Below the pieces are notes generated by a model. The model saw nothing but the letters and a program-made list of their open reading frames with translations, made no database searches and was not told the origin of the DNA. Position numbers and translations under genes: made by a program. This document shows, one piece after another, positions 34,301-44,999 of a stretch of DNA of 64,000 nucleotides; position 1 is the stretch's first letter, and each line of letters begins with the position of its first letter. The stretch comes from Undaria pinnatifida (taxonomy: Eukaryota; Sar; Phaeophyceae; Laminariales; Alariaceae), in assembly GCA_012845835.1 (NCBI GenBank), contig JABAKD010000002.1, forward strand, positions 11,444,120-11,508,119, in the 5' to 3' direction.

Positions 34301-36981
34301 TCTTCTCGACTCTGCTGACATAGGGAGACGAAAAACAGCAACGAAAACTACTATATTGTTATCGTTATATAGCGCAGTTAGTAATTGGAGGAGGTAGTGG
34401 TAGATGATGAGTTGCTTATCGTGCTGTTACTATTACACGACTCGTAGGCTATAAGTTACATAGCGTGTGCCCTTTCGACAGACTCTTGGTAGGGCAGGAT
34501 AACATGAGGTTCCATGTTTGTAAGCCACTGCTCGCGGGGATAAAAAACTTCATGACAAGAAAACATAAAGCCCCATACTGTAATCCGCTATTCGTCGGGA
34601 TCAAAAGCAGTTTGTCTGTTGGAGATACGCATAATAACCGCTCAGATTTCCAGTCGGTCTCTAACATATTAAATGGTCTAGCCTAAAAAGTGCTAGCTCT
34701 ATGGTAGTACGCCTCTCACGTGTATCTTGGCGGCGGCATCGTCCTCCTTCGCAGATAAGTTGATCCCTAGCCCCGTCGACATTTTGGCGATGCCTTGAGC
34801 ACGCTCATCCGGCGGCAGCGTTGACGCGTGCGGCTTAGACGAAATCGGAAGATACATGCTTTGATCCAAACGCAGCAACTGAGATGCAATTTTCTCGCGG
34901 TTTTCTAGCACTGAGCTTGGTCGCGCCGAATCTGCAGTACTGTTAAGACTAATCGCAACAGCCTCTCCTCGACTCTGCTGACATAGCGGGACAAAAAACA
35001 GCAACGAAAACAACGAATTGTTATGGTTGTACGACGTGATTAGTAGTTGGAGGCGGTTATAATAGCTGCTCACCGTGCTGTTACTGCTGCTACCACTGTT
35101 GCTGCTATACGACCAGCATACTGTGCCCCACGCTATGCTTTCGCATCTGAAAAGATCTGAGACAGGTTGTGCTCCACATTAATTTCAAGGCATCCGCTTC
35201 CGGACTACTCATGTCCCCAGACATCTACTACTGTAAGGCTGACCTTGTTTTTTATCTCGTTCTTATGGGAGGGTCGGAAATCGTGTATGGTGTGTGGTGT
35301 AGACAGCAACGAAAAAAAAGGCATTGCTGAATTTCTTGTGGAGATTTGCCTTGCGAGAGGGTGTTGGTCATGTAGCACTACCCACTGAGCTACTCAGTCA
35401 CGTGACTAAGTATTTAATAGCTCGGTGGGTAATGTTATTTAACCAACAAAATCTATGTTTTCGAGTTCATGATTGATTCTCGTCAAGTTCGTGACAGGGA
35501 GATCCGCGGCTCTCCCCTCGCACTACATTAGTATTCAGGAGCACACTATTAGTGTCATAACCGTTCATAATGTCTCCAGCGCGCACGCTCGAAAAACAAA
35601 TTTGAAGTCGGCGAGAATCGAACTCACGACATAGTCTATCCTTTCTCCGTTATATATCACTATCCACTGAGCTACTTAGTTGTTGTTTTTTTAAATCCTC
35701 CGGCGGATGGGAAAAAGTCAAGCTTTAGCTCACCACACTTCCACGTATTTTCATACGCGTCGTGTGTCGATTTAGCTCAGTTGCTTTCGCAGCCCAACGT
35801 TAGCTGGCGCACCCTTCGGATCCCATTGTAGGTATAGCGTAGGCTGTCCTTATCAGTGGTCTTCGTTACAACCCCGGCAGCGCAAGCTGCCGTTGTATAC
35901 GGATGCGTGTGTATGTAGACCCGGCTTGTCCCCTGAGGGTCAGGTTCGGTGGAGATAGCCACCCGGAATGTCAGTCATGTGACTCAGTAGCTCAGTGGGT
36001 AGTGCTAGCAGCTCTTTGGGTTGTGCTATAACCAACACAATAACCGAGCTACTCAGTCACGCGACGAAGTAGCTCAGTGCACAGTGCTACATAACCAACA
36101 GAGGGCCAGTAGTATTGCGATTATGATAGAGCAGCAGAGCAGTACCGTTAAGCATCTCACCTGCAGGCATGCCCGTTTTTCTTCCCTCTGTCCGATCCCC
36201 GTATCCGTGATCATACAAGTTTCTCTGCATGGCTTGGCGTATCTGCGCGTTCTGAGCACCTTTCCTTCGTCCAGATATCGGAGCACTTCTTTGGCGTTGA
36301 ACTTGTACTGCAAAAGTGGAAAAAAAACGTTTTAGTGCGGTTACTGTTGTATTTTCATGTAGCTTTGTGAAATGACTGCGCCCAGATTGCCGCTGTTTTC
36401 GCACGGTACTGAATATGTTCTTCCAGTTTCCGCTGGTTATCTGAGTAACATGACTACATCCACATCATTACCCCTGTTGTCTCAAACGGAATTCAACATG
36501 TTGCTCCATTGGTAGTTTGATTACCCGAGTAACGTGACTAAATTCACATTGCCTTTGACACCGGCTGTGTACGAGTGCGTAGAGCGGTGCGCGACGGACA
36601 GCGCGCAAGAACAAAAAATCGAAATCGCTACATCGAGAATCGAGATATTGACACATCAAGACAAAATACATTAAGGCATCGAAAAAAATATCAGCCTGCC
36701 TTCCCTATTAATAGTACTCTTCTAGTTGTTTCGAGGTGTCCCGTACTGTAGCGGACTATGTCATATCACAACGACTACAGACTACAGCACTAGGAAATAC
36801 CAGGGCGGGATTCATGTATGCGAGGGCTCCATAAGCCGACAAACACAGCGTAATCCTAGCGTAATCAGTAACATCTTGGTAATTGTTACTGTAATGTTCT
36901 GTGGTGGTGAATTTTGAAAAATATCATGAAACATCTCACCAGTTTTGCTGTTGGTCGAAATATCCATTGTCCCTTGGGCAG
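28093..36981 (-). CDS. Unrecognised multi-exon gene, all exons phase 0-0
   Basis: Function unknown. Proposed exons on the minus strand: 36,940-36,981 (weak), 36,161-36,307, 34,720-34,974, 34,063-34,311, 32,961-33,272, 31,120-31,200 (weak) and 28,093-28,353 with TGA. Each keeps an open frame between an AG acceptor and a GT donor in phase 0-0, and together they give about 448 residues. The second and third strong exons are tandem duplicates, with an in-frame two-codon length difference and protein-level similarity. The 33 kb exon follows a very long pyrimidine tract. No catalytic motif was recognised; an Asp run (eight D) and a Thr run occur in one exon. The start codon was not identified, and exons may be missing between 28.4 and 31.1 kb. 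It lies between the convergent MYB gene and the EML-like gene. Confidence 0.5.
28353..28456 (-). repeat. Tandem 49-base duplication of an acceptor region
   Basis: Two near-identical units GGTTGTGGCGGTGGAAATAA... on the plus strand. Read on the minus strand, one ends CCACAG|CCC (acceptor) and the other CCACAACCC (AG lost). Confidence 0.75.
30500..30710. repeat. Dispersed repeat, copy 2
   Basis: Second copy of the 23,446 repeat, same orientation, followed by an AT-rich tract instead of the 16-base repeat. Confidence 0.65.
31120..31200 (-). CDS. Possible exon E of the unknown gene
   Basis: Acceptor gttgcaacagcag|CCT, donor ACCAGG|gtgagt, 27 codons in phase 0-0: PETNKRGHQQGAPFSGK and on to TWRITR. 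Short and unrecognised; supported only by consensus splice sites and matching phase. Confidence 0.4.
31880..31960. repeat. 10-base ACCGTGTAAT minisatellite
   Basis: Eight or so tandem ACCGTGTAAT/ACCGTGCAAT units ending in ACCATGG. Confidence 0.85.
32040..32980. repeat. About 190-bp satellite carrying the exon D donor
   Basis: Five units mark themselves by AGGTGGCCCAGCG at about 32,194, 32,382, 32,574, 32,772 and 32,965, with CTCACCGACAAGCCACC blocks between. On the minus strand each unit contains the end of exon D and its donor (TLGHLS then GTGAG). A further isolated piece is at about 30,340-30,365. Confidence 0.8.
32961..33272 (-). CDS. Unknown gene exon D
   Basis: The acceptor is ttatccag|GCC after about 150 bases of C/T-rich tract; the donor is CTGTCG|gtgaga. 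Reads AALTRMEAPAFRAPPRLHTA, then IANERLIIRQPYGGVIFAND, an eight-Asp run from a GAT repeat, a six-Thr run, and ends RRTLGHLS; 104 codons. Its last bases and donor recur in every unit of the adjoining 190-bp satellite. Confidence 0.6.
34063..34311 (-). CDS. Unknown gene exon C (second of a duplicated pair)
   Basis: Acceptor tatgtcagcag|AGT and donor AGACAC|gtgagt, 83 codons. Contains SSVLKNREKVVSQILRLDQS, HASTLPP and DIAKMATALGI, matching exon B. Substitutions are often conservative, and the length differences keep frame, which argues that both copies were coding. Both are phase 0-0, so inclusion of both, or mutually exclusive use, would keep frame. Confidence 0.55.
34720..34974 (-). CDS. Unknown gene exon B (first of a duplicated pair)
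   Basis: Acceptor tatgtcagcag|AGT and donor ATACAC|gtgaga, 85 codons. Contains SSVLENREKIASQLLRLDQS, then HASTLPP and GIAKMSTGLGI. It aligns over its whole length with exon C, including splice sites and flanking intron. Not recognised as a known domain; a BAG-like helix around the LLRLD motif was considered but is not supported. Confidence 0.55.
35600..35682 (-). mobile_element. tRNA-like SINE head
   Basis: Minus strand CTAAGTAGCTCAGTGGATAG (A box) and GAGTTCGATTCTCGC (B box) about 55 bases apart. Related TAGCTCAGTGGGTAGTGCTA pieces lie at 35,375-35,440 and 35,975-36,100. No full cloverleaf was made out, so not called as a tRNA gene. Confidence 0.55.
35684..35831 (-). mobile_element. A-tailed retroposon copy
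   Basis: Same body, minus orientation, T tract at the low-coordinate end. It sits directly next to a tRNA-like sequence (35,600-35,682). Confidence 0.7.
36161..36307 (-). CDS. Unknown gene exon A
   Basis: Acceptor ccacttttgcag|TAC, donor CTGCAG|gtgaga, 49 codons in phase 0-0. Reads YKFNAKEVLRYLDEGKVLRT and on to RREEK-like charged sequence ending RACLQ. An amphipathic, Lys/Arg-rich segment. The +1 frame is also open here, so the reading rests on its phase match with exon B. Confidence 0.5.
36940..36981 (-). CDS. Possible small exon of the unknown gene
   Basis: Acceptor ctaaatcgcag|CTG and donor AAACTG|gtgaga give LPKGQWIFRPTAKL in phase 0-0. A competing reading of the same bases continues an upstream open frame as AAAQGTMDISTNSKT, interrupted by one TAA, so the exon and its frame are uncertain. 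Confidence 0.3.
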
Positions 36982-37498
36982 CTGCGATTTAGAACGGCAT
37001 CACACCAAACACGCGCGGGGTGACAACTGATCGCACATCCTTCTTAGATGCTGTCAGGATGTTATCAGGGATCATGGTAAGTGTGCCTGAAACGGTGTGG
37101 TAGCAGAGGCTAGCGCCGGAGCTGATACTACGTAGACACATATATACATAGGGTGTACTTGTGTAGACTCACGTTTGCTCTTGTGCTGTTGGCTGATCGC
37201 TACTACTGCTATAATATATTTTTACTAGCCGCGACTTGTTTTGAAGGTCGGCTAGCGTGTAGGCTATACTCGTACTCTGTCTACAAGTAACGTCTACGGC
37301 AAGAACCCCTGGCTGTATGATATGTTACATTGCTTGGCCGTCGTAAATTAAGGCGCAAGTGCTCGGCACAGGTCGCAGTAGAAGTGCAGCCGGTCAGGTC
37401 AAACCCCTACAACCAAAGTTACTCTCGATACGGCGAGTCAACGAGGTCATACACTAGAATAACCAGGGATGGATGATGGATATAAATACGGTAATATT

Positions 37499-39711
37499 TA
37501 ATGCTATTTGCGACACCGGTGTCGCAAATAGTTATTTGCGACACCACGCTGCGTTCGCGGCAGACACCCCAGAGTGTCTCCAAACTACCTAGGGTGTGTC
37601 GGCATGGCGTGAGGCTACCATTGAAGCTATCGCTCAGCCAAAACGGGCCAGTACTCGAGGAGATATGTGGTATCTTGGTGCAACCGAAAAAAGTCCAGAA
37701 TGGTTGCGAACATAAGCCTTATTTGAACGACATCGCACGACGTTCGTCGCGCGCGCCCCGCTTAGACCAGGACTACGACGGAATTGTAAGCGTGAGGTGC
37801 GGCTACCAAATCGCCCTAATTCCACGAGTAGACAGTAGGCAGGTGGGCACGTGGGCACAGTCTACACATGCACAAGAGCATCGTAGCTAAGGCTTACCTA
37901 GTTATGCGTCATGTACGCTGTACGACTTTTTTCTCGACAAAATGGCACCTGTTGTAGCACCAGCAGCAGTACGAGTACTCAGTATCCGTAATCTAGTTTC
38001 GTCATACACCTCGTACTATTAATAGACTAGGGCCTTATTAACAGTTATTGGTAGGGCCATATTGTTATGGGTATTGAATCCAATCGAGAGTTGTTCTCGG
38101 TTGCTTGTGTTTTTTTTGTGAAGTCGCAGTTGGAGTCGGGGCTTGCGGAAGCGAGCAGTCCTATACTCCCCCGCTCGGGACGATGGACCTACATTCGTCT
38201 TAACATGCACTACTGTACGGAGTGCACCTATCTGAGTTTTGTCTGGGTCTTGCTGAGATCGCGAGGAATGACGTATATCATAACAACCTAGCTAGTTGAA
38301 GTCGGGGTAAATGTGGAGTACGTAGTTGTACACAGGTTCCTGATTTTTTTTTTTAACGGTGCTGAAACACACGAAAACTCGCGTGCGACTGCACGAATTC
38401 AATATAAACGACAAGTGCCACCGACTAACGCGAGTTCGGCTTGGTGTTTGTCCACATTTGTAATTTAAGTCTGAGCTACTCCGTATCGAGCACGTTTGCC
38501 GTTTTGCCGGAGTACTGGCCCGTTTTGGCTGAGCGATAGCTTCAGTGGTAGCCTCACGCCATGCCGATATACCCGTGGTAGTTTGGAGTCAATGTGAGTT
38601 ATCTGCCGCGAACGCAGCGCGGTGTCGCAAATAAGCCCTTATTTGCGACACCGTGTCGCAAATAGCTTATTTGCGACACGGTCTGAACATTTTCGGTTGC
38701 CCCAAGATACCACATACCTCCTCGAGTACTGGCCCGTTTTGGCTGCGCGATAGCTTCAATGGTAGCCTCACGCCATGCCGACACACCCTTGGTAGTTTGG
38801 AGTCAATCTGAGTTATCTGCCGAAAACGCAACGCGGTGTCGCAAGGGGCTTATTTGCGACACGGTCTGGACATTGGTCGGTTGCCCCAAGATACCACATA
38901 TCTCCTCGAGTGCTGGCCCGTTTTGGCTGAGCGATAGCTTCAATGGTAGCCTCACGCCATGCTGACACACCCTTGGTAGTTAGGAGTCAACCTGAGTTGT
39001 CTGCCGCGAACGCAGCGCGGTGTCGCAAATGAGGGGCTTATTTGCGACACCGTGTCGCAAATAGCTTATTTGCGACACGGTCTGAACATTTTTCGGTTGC
39101 CCCAAGATACCACATACCTCCTCGAGTACTGGTCCGTTTTGGCTGCGCGATAGCTTCAATGGTAGCCTCACGCCATGCCAACACACCCTAGGCAGTTTGG
39201 AGTCAATCTCAGTTGTCTGTCGAGAACGCAGCGCGGTGTCGCAAATAAGGGGCTTATTTGCGACACGGTCTGAACATTGGTCGGTTGCCCCAAGATACCA
39301 CATATCTCATCGAGTGCTGGCCCGTTTTGGCTGAGCGATAGCTTCAATGGTAGCCTCACGCCATGCCGACACACCCGTGGTAGTTTGGAGTCAATCTGGG
39401 TTGTCTGCCGAGAACACAGCGGGGTGTCGAAAATAAGGGGCTTATTTGCGACACCGTGTCGCAAATAGCTTATTCGCGACACGGTCTGAACATTGGTCGG
39501 TTGCCCCAAGATGCCACATATCTCCTCAAGTACTGGCCCGTTTTGGCTTCGCGATAGCTTCAATGGTAGCCTCAAGCCATGCCGACACATCCTAGGTATT
39601 TAGGAGTCAATCTGGGGTGTCTGCCGCCAACGCAGCGTGGTGTCGCAAATAAGGGGCTTATTTGCGACACCGTGTCGCAAATAACTATTTGCGACTCGCA
39701 AATAGCATTAG
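37499..39711. mobile_element. Fold-back DNA element with repeat-built inverted ends
   Basis: Outer ends are inverted: TAATGCTATTTGCGA at the left, and the same on the reverse strand at the right (TCGCAAATAGCATTA). The left arm (about 37,501-37,690) is one unit; the right arm (about 38,500-39,700) holds six units of 180-216 bases in the opposite orientation. Units contain nested palindromes of TTTGCGACAC/GTGTCGCAAA and a conserved CTCGAGTACTGGCCCGTTTT block. The core (37,690-38,500) shows no transposase. TA may be the target duplication. Confidence 0.7.
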
Positions 39712-42700
39712 TCTAGACCCATATAGTCTAAATACGATATACGAGTCTAGGTCTGGTCTAAAGGCAAAACTCGCAGCTTCTCGGTGCTGTATATTGTTAG
39801 GATGGTAACAATGACGAGGAGGGCAGCCCACGGGATTTATTTACGGTTCGAGTCAAGGAACAAGAGCCCAATACCTCGTACGTCAACCCTTAGGCTTTTA
39901 AAACACTGCACCCACGCTGCATGTTGGGTATCTACCTGGTACTACTGTGGTGGTAGGTTAGACGTGCGTGCACTCTTGTTTCCGCAACTCCCAATTTAAT
40001 TTGATGCCACGAAGCATATACCATGGTAGCAAGCAGTGCTCGTACGCTGCTATCATACGGATAGTCGATAAGTGCACGTACAACGTAAGTATATAGTCTA
40101 TAGTTCGCAGGTGATGTCGTCTATCTATCGTCGGTCCAACAAAAACGTGTTCCTCCCGACGAATAGTCGTGTTAAATGTCTGCTACCTACTACTGCTGTA
40201 AAGTAGGGTAGACGTGCACTCGACGAAGTGTACAGCGAAAGCACCATTACTCCTATGTGCGTGCCAGTACTGAGTGCTTGTACGTGACATAGATAAGTAT
40301 CTCTACGCACTACGTACAACTGAGCACGTGCCGTATCGACTGCGAACGTACCGTCGGCCCGAACTGGTAAGGGAACGTCCTGCGCTAATTGTCCTGGTAG
40401 CAGGTACTCGTAGTCACCCGGATCTATGTGTTGTACCGTACACCGTACACATACATGCTTAAAAAAGTGTGCTCACGTCTTCATGAAGGTATGCCGGGAG
40501 GGTCGTCATCTGCAAATGGGCGTCTTCACGAGTACGTATAGGTAGCGTGTACCACTTGCTTGAATACTCGAACCCCAATTCATGGCGCTTGGGTTCTCAT
40601 CTAACGGGAGTCTGCGGTCTCTGTAAAAGAGCCTACGTATGTATGATAGTACAGCAGTAAGTAGTACCCGTTTGTGCAGATGAGTCTACGAACCGATTTT
40701 GGTCGTTGACCAATTGTTGATACGGTCGTTAATTTTTCAATTATTCGCGGTTTCTTCTTTCTTCGGTGCCTTTTCACTTCTTCTCTACTTCTCACTTTTC
40801 GATTACTTTTCGATTTAAATTACTTCTCCCTCGCTTTTCTCGTGCTCGTATCTGATATATTTTCACTGATCAATGATGTGCAGAATGAACAATTAGCTTC
40901 AACGCTCATCAGTTATACACACGTGATACTTGTATGAGGGAAACATGCCGGTAACATCAGCCGCCGACGCGAAGTCAGCAAATATTTTTCAGCCGACTGC
41001 CCGCAATAAAACACCACCACCTCACATAGATAGAGGTGAACGATGCGAATGCAGTGCACATATAGACTAATGCACATACAACGCACATACAGCACATACA
41101 ATCCCGTGGGTATTGTCTAGAATCGCAATCGCCCCGTTGACCCTGAAATCTGTACCTACCTGACGTTGCTCCTTATTATTTGTGAACTTATATCTTACCG
41201 GTACCCTAGTAGCTTATATCAGTACCTAGTAGTGCTTAGTCGCGACACATTCACCACGCATTCACGGTGACATCCATCACTCACTGCTGCTGTGACCTCT
41301 CGCATGAAAAAAACGAACATATAACACGCGCGATCGATATAGTTCACTTGTTCTTCGCACGTACATATCTAGTCTAGGTCTATATGTGTACCGTTACTTT
41401 GTGCGCCTACCGCGTACTCGTATGTGACAATGGTTGTTTGCAAAGAGCTAGCGTCGGGAAAGTAGTAGTGGCGTTGACTGAGATGGGTTATTTTGCGTAA
41501 AATGCTATTATTGAAGCTTGTGCCTACAGCGAGTGTACGACGCAGTCGTACACACACCACTATATTATTATGTAGACACGCTTCACGGTTTCGTTTTGGG
41601 GAAATGGGTGGCGTTCGCGAGTGCTCTGTGCACAGCAGTAGTAGTAGCTGAGAGCAAGAAGGCAAACGGAACCACACACCGATTGGTGTGAGAGTTGCCT
41701 ACAACACAGTATGTATGTGCCCTCGATTCAAAGGTTAAACTCTGGGGGGGGTTACCTTTGCTACTACTACTACTACTACTACTACCACTAAATGCTACTA
41801 CTACTCCTACTACTACTACCACTAAGTGCTACTACTACTGCTGCTGCTGCTGCTGTTTCGGCGTCGTTTCAGAAAACAGGGATCTGTCGGATTTTTTGTG
41901 CTGTATATCAGGTATGATACTACTGCTGATGATCCTGATATAGTCTATGGCAATACTCGCAGTACATGTATGTTAGAGAAACAATGAGGAATCTGATGTT
42001 GCTTTTATGCAACAGCAGCATCAACCGATCTGGCGGTACTTTTGGCGGTACTTTTGTGAACACGCATCAGCACACACATCGGGATTTGATGATACTCATA
42101 ATTTACACTAGAATAATAAGGGATCCGGTAGCACTTCTGTGTTGAAGTGTGTATCAGGATATAATAATAGTACGGGGTTCTTTTATAATACCTCGTATAT
42201 GTTACTGCTGTGTATGAAGGGACATTATGCTGACACTCTTACGGCGGGCCGCCGGCGGGTTAACCTTCACAGTAACCTGGTATGATATACTTCGAAGTAA
42301 GATGTTATGGTAGTGCTACTGATTTCGTACCGCCGGCTGATGTTATTGTTACCGTCACGGGTATGCTTCTTTGGCAATACCCTCACCACTTTCTTGTTGT
42401 TGGCGGTGCTAGTATTCGACATGTGTGTCGACTACCTCAACAACAAACAGTCATATCTGTCTACCGTAAGTTCGTTCAGTGCCTGTTGTTTACCCGCCAT
42501 TTGTTGTGACTGACACTCACGCTGTTGTTACTGTTGTTGCTGCTTTTGCTTTCGTTGTTGTTGTTGCTGTGGTTGTTATATGTTTATTGCTGTTGTTAGA
42601 TGTTTATTGCTGTTGTTGTTCCTGTTGCTTTCGTTGTTGCTTTTGCCAATACACTTTTTTTACGCCGAACGTTTTTGGACAGCCAACAAAATAACGATAT

Positions 42701-42972
42701 AATATGTTGATAATATTGTTCTTATTGTCCTATTCTTGTGTATGGCATGTAAATTAGCCCCCCCCCCCGCGAACGTTAGATAGCGCATAACAGTATAATA
42801 AGAAGATCCCTCCAAAGCTAACTATACCAACTGGGCAACAGCACGCTGGGTGATGAGGTGATGCGTCTGTAAGACAGATGTCTATGACGCTTTTCCAATT
42901 CCTTGTGTGCCCCCCTGCTTTAGGAGACACCCGCCTCGAATATTCGTTTCCGTGGGGATGGTATCACGCGTA
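39712..42972. other. Gene-poor stretch upstream of a MITE
   Basis: No exon supported. Contains many CAGCAGTA/TACTGCTG words, a CTA trinucleotide array (41,758-41,855) and a GTT-rich tract (42,520-42,650). Confidence 0.5.
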
Positions 42973-43246
42973 ATATGACGCGTGCTACGATAGAGGTGCA
43001 CCACTTTTTTCTAATTTAATACTACCCCTAAATTTGGGAGCTTAAGACCTCTCCCAAAACCGGTTTGGAGAAAAATAAAACTGCTACGACCGGATTGAAA
43101 AACCCCGTGGCCTAGGTACAAAACACGAGAAACATCATGCGAAGCAAAATGGTGTATCTCCCACGATTTTGGGTCAAGGAGCCCCGTCATCCAGAAATCA
43201 TTTCAGACGAAAACTGTCACTACCTCTATCGTGGCATGCGTCATAT
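42973..43246. mobile_element. MITE, same family, best-preserved ends
   Basis: Left TATGACGCGTGCTACGATAG, right inverted TATGACGCATGCCACGATAG. Internal GGGAGCTTAAGACCTC and GGAGCCCCGTCAT blocks are shared with the 9,983 copy. Confidence 0.75.
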
Positions 43247-43249
43247 ATA

Positions 43250-44477
43250 GATTTAATATTACCGCCGCCATGTTCTATAGAATGTGGGGGTTTTAGAATA
43301 TCACAGGAGGTAGATGAGCATGCAAACGAGAAGGAAGGTGGAGCAAGGGCGAACAAAACACCTGATAACAAAAATGACCAACACTAAACCCAAGTACGTT
43401 GCCCCCACAAACGTGGGTGCTCTTCCGCAGGGGGTTATAGGAAGCTGTGAGGAAAGCGCGAGCCATGACGATGCTCGTATTTGCCTCCAGATTTTTCCTA
43501 GGCGCCTGGCTAGATCGCGCTCATCGTTTCTTACGTTGCCATGCCTGGGTCCCAAAAGGGTTGACGTTAACCCCTTTCCAAGAAAAGCCCTCCGCAAAAA
43601 ATTGGGACACAAGGTTCTTGCAAATTCGGCGGCAATACTTTTTTTTGCTGCCCGTACTATTAACTAACCCCTGTGGGACTTGAGAGGGAAAACACTTAAT
43701 AAAACACGTCATTATAATAAAAATTAAATAATCACGATTAATGTTGATACAGCAGCCACCAAAGATAGCCGCCTTTCAGAGCACGGAACAGCAACTTTCT
43801 CAATTCTCCCGCGTCTAAACGAACAGAAGACTACACCGCAGCATTCGGTTCCCAAAACGGCGTAATCCTTCTCCACTACGAAATCGGCTACACGAAGCAG
43901 CCCGGGCTGCGAGGAAAAGGGATGCGCTCAAAGTGCGATGGTGATACATCTCCTGTTGTTGCCCGCTCTTTCGAGAGGGTTGGTATGACCGCCCAAACCT
44001 CTCAATGTTTGGGTTGTTATATTTTTCCCTGGTTCCCGAACAGGGTTATCGAAGAAAGTTCACACATTTTTTTCAAGACAAAAAAGAGCACTTCCTTCCT
44101 TGCAGAAGGGTCGAAACTGCCTCATCAAACTTCCGTATTTCACGGCATCCCACTGCGTGCATAAAGCCTGCATCCTCCCGCTCCCACGTTATACCGACCA
44201 ATACCCAACGCGAACGGGTTAGAGTAGACAAGACCATCGAAGATTTCGCTTGTAATTGCTTCCAGACATGACACGTTCAATAAAACATCGTGTTACATCC
44301 CGCTCGGGCTGCGTATGTATGCAAACCACGCTCCATCCATGGGCCCAACCGCACCAGTCATTTACCGTGGGGAGTTTACAGCACTAGCGTGTACAATAAC
44401 AACTGTGAGAAGTGGCGGTAGACGCGATCCTGTCGGTTTCACCACTGCTGTCTCTTGTCAACCGTCCAGCGCCTGGC
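43250..44477. other. Stretch between the MITE and the terminal-exon echo
   Basis: Two unrecognised plus-strand open frames occur (43,314-43,667 and 43,922-44,164) without splice or homology support. Probably noncoding. Confidence 0.4.
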
Positions 44478-44560
44478 CTACTGAGGCCCCAGAATAGGCC
44501 TCAAATATGCTGCTTCTTGTTCCTCGTCAACCTTCCAGATACAGACGACCCGGTCGCTCC
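44478..44560 (-). repeat. Echo of the EML-like terminal exon
   Basis: Reads VCIWKVDEEQEAAYLRPIL and ends GPQ with TAG, against VFIWKVEKEQEEASLRSTGT ending LQ with TAG. Open frame with its own stop, about 270 bases past the real stop. Confidence 0.75.
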
Positions 44561-44828
44561 ATGCTCGTATCTAGACGAAACCGGCAGCGTCTATCCCAGT
44601 TTACGACCCCCGCCCCCCCGCTATGCCTCGTACCGGTGTTGTAGCGATGCAAGGGTCTACGTCTGACAGACTATCGTGAACTCAAGGCGATTATTACACC
44701 TCTCCAGCGGTGCTCCGTCTCGAAAGGGATGCGTGGTCAATGGTCAAAGGACTAAGACCAGCAAAATATGAGCACGCGCGCCCCGCCCCCCGCCCTTCCC
44801 CGTTGTATGTCTCGTGCTCCCACCATGC

Positions 44829-44999
44829 CTACTGAAGTGTACCAGTAGACCTTAAAGATGCTTCTTCTTGTTCCTTTTCAACCTTCCAGATAAAGACGGC
44901 CCGATCACCCTTTCCGATGGAAATGACGTGCTTGTCATCGCAAGTAAACCTGATGCACGAGATTCCCCCGACGTGCCCTGAAACAATCTTGCACCCCGC
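44829..44999 (-). CDS. EML-like exon 15, last WD repeat and stop
   Basis: Acceptor ccttgtccag|GCG, stop TAG at 44,831-44,829, residues 684-739. Reads AGCKIVSGHVGGISCIRFTC then HVISIGKGDRAVFIWKVEKE. A second, open copy of the C-terminal part with its own stop lies downstream at 44,478-44,560. Confidence 0.92.
   Translation of the reverse strand, partial: AGCKIVSGHVGGISCIRFTCDDKHVISIGKGDRAVFIWKVEKEQEEASLRSTGTLQ

Noticed and set aside
35600-35682. Functional tRNA gene
   Set aside because: A and B boxes are present, but no complete acceptor and anticodon stems could be drawn, and related pieces lie nearby; more likely a SINE head.
37000-37100. Minus-strand frame TLTMIPDNILTASKKDVRSV as first exon of the unknown gene
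   Set aside because: It has a good acceptor but reaches TAA before any donor compatible with the next exons; left unassigned.
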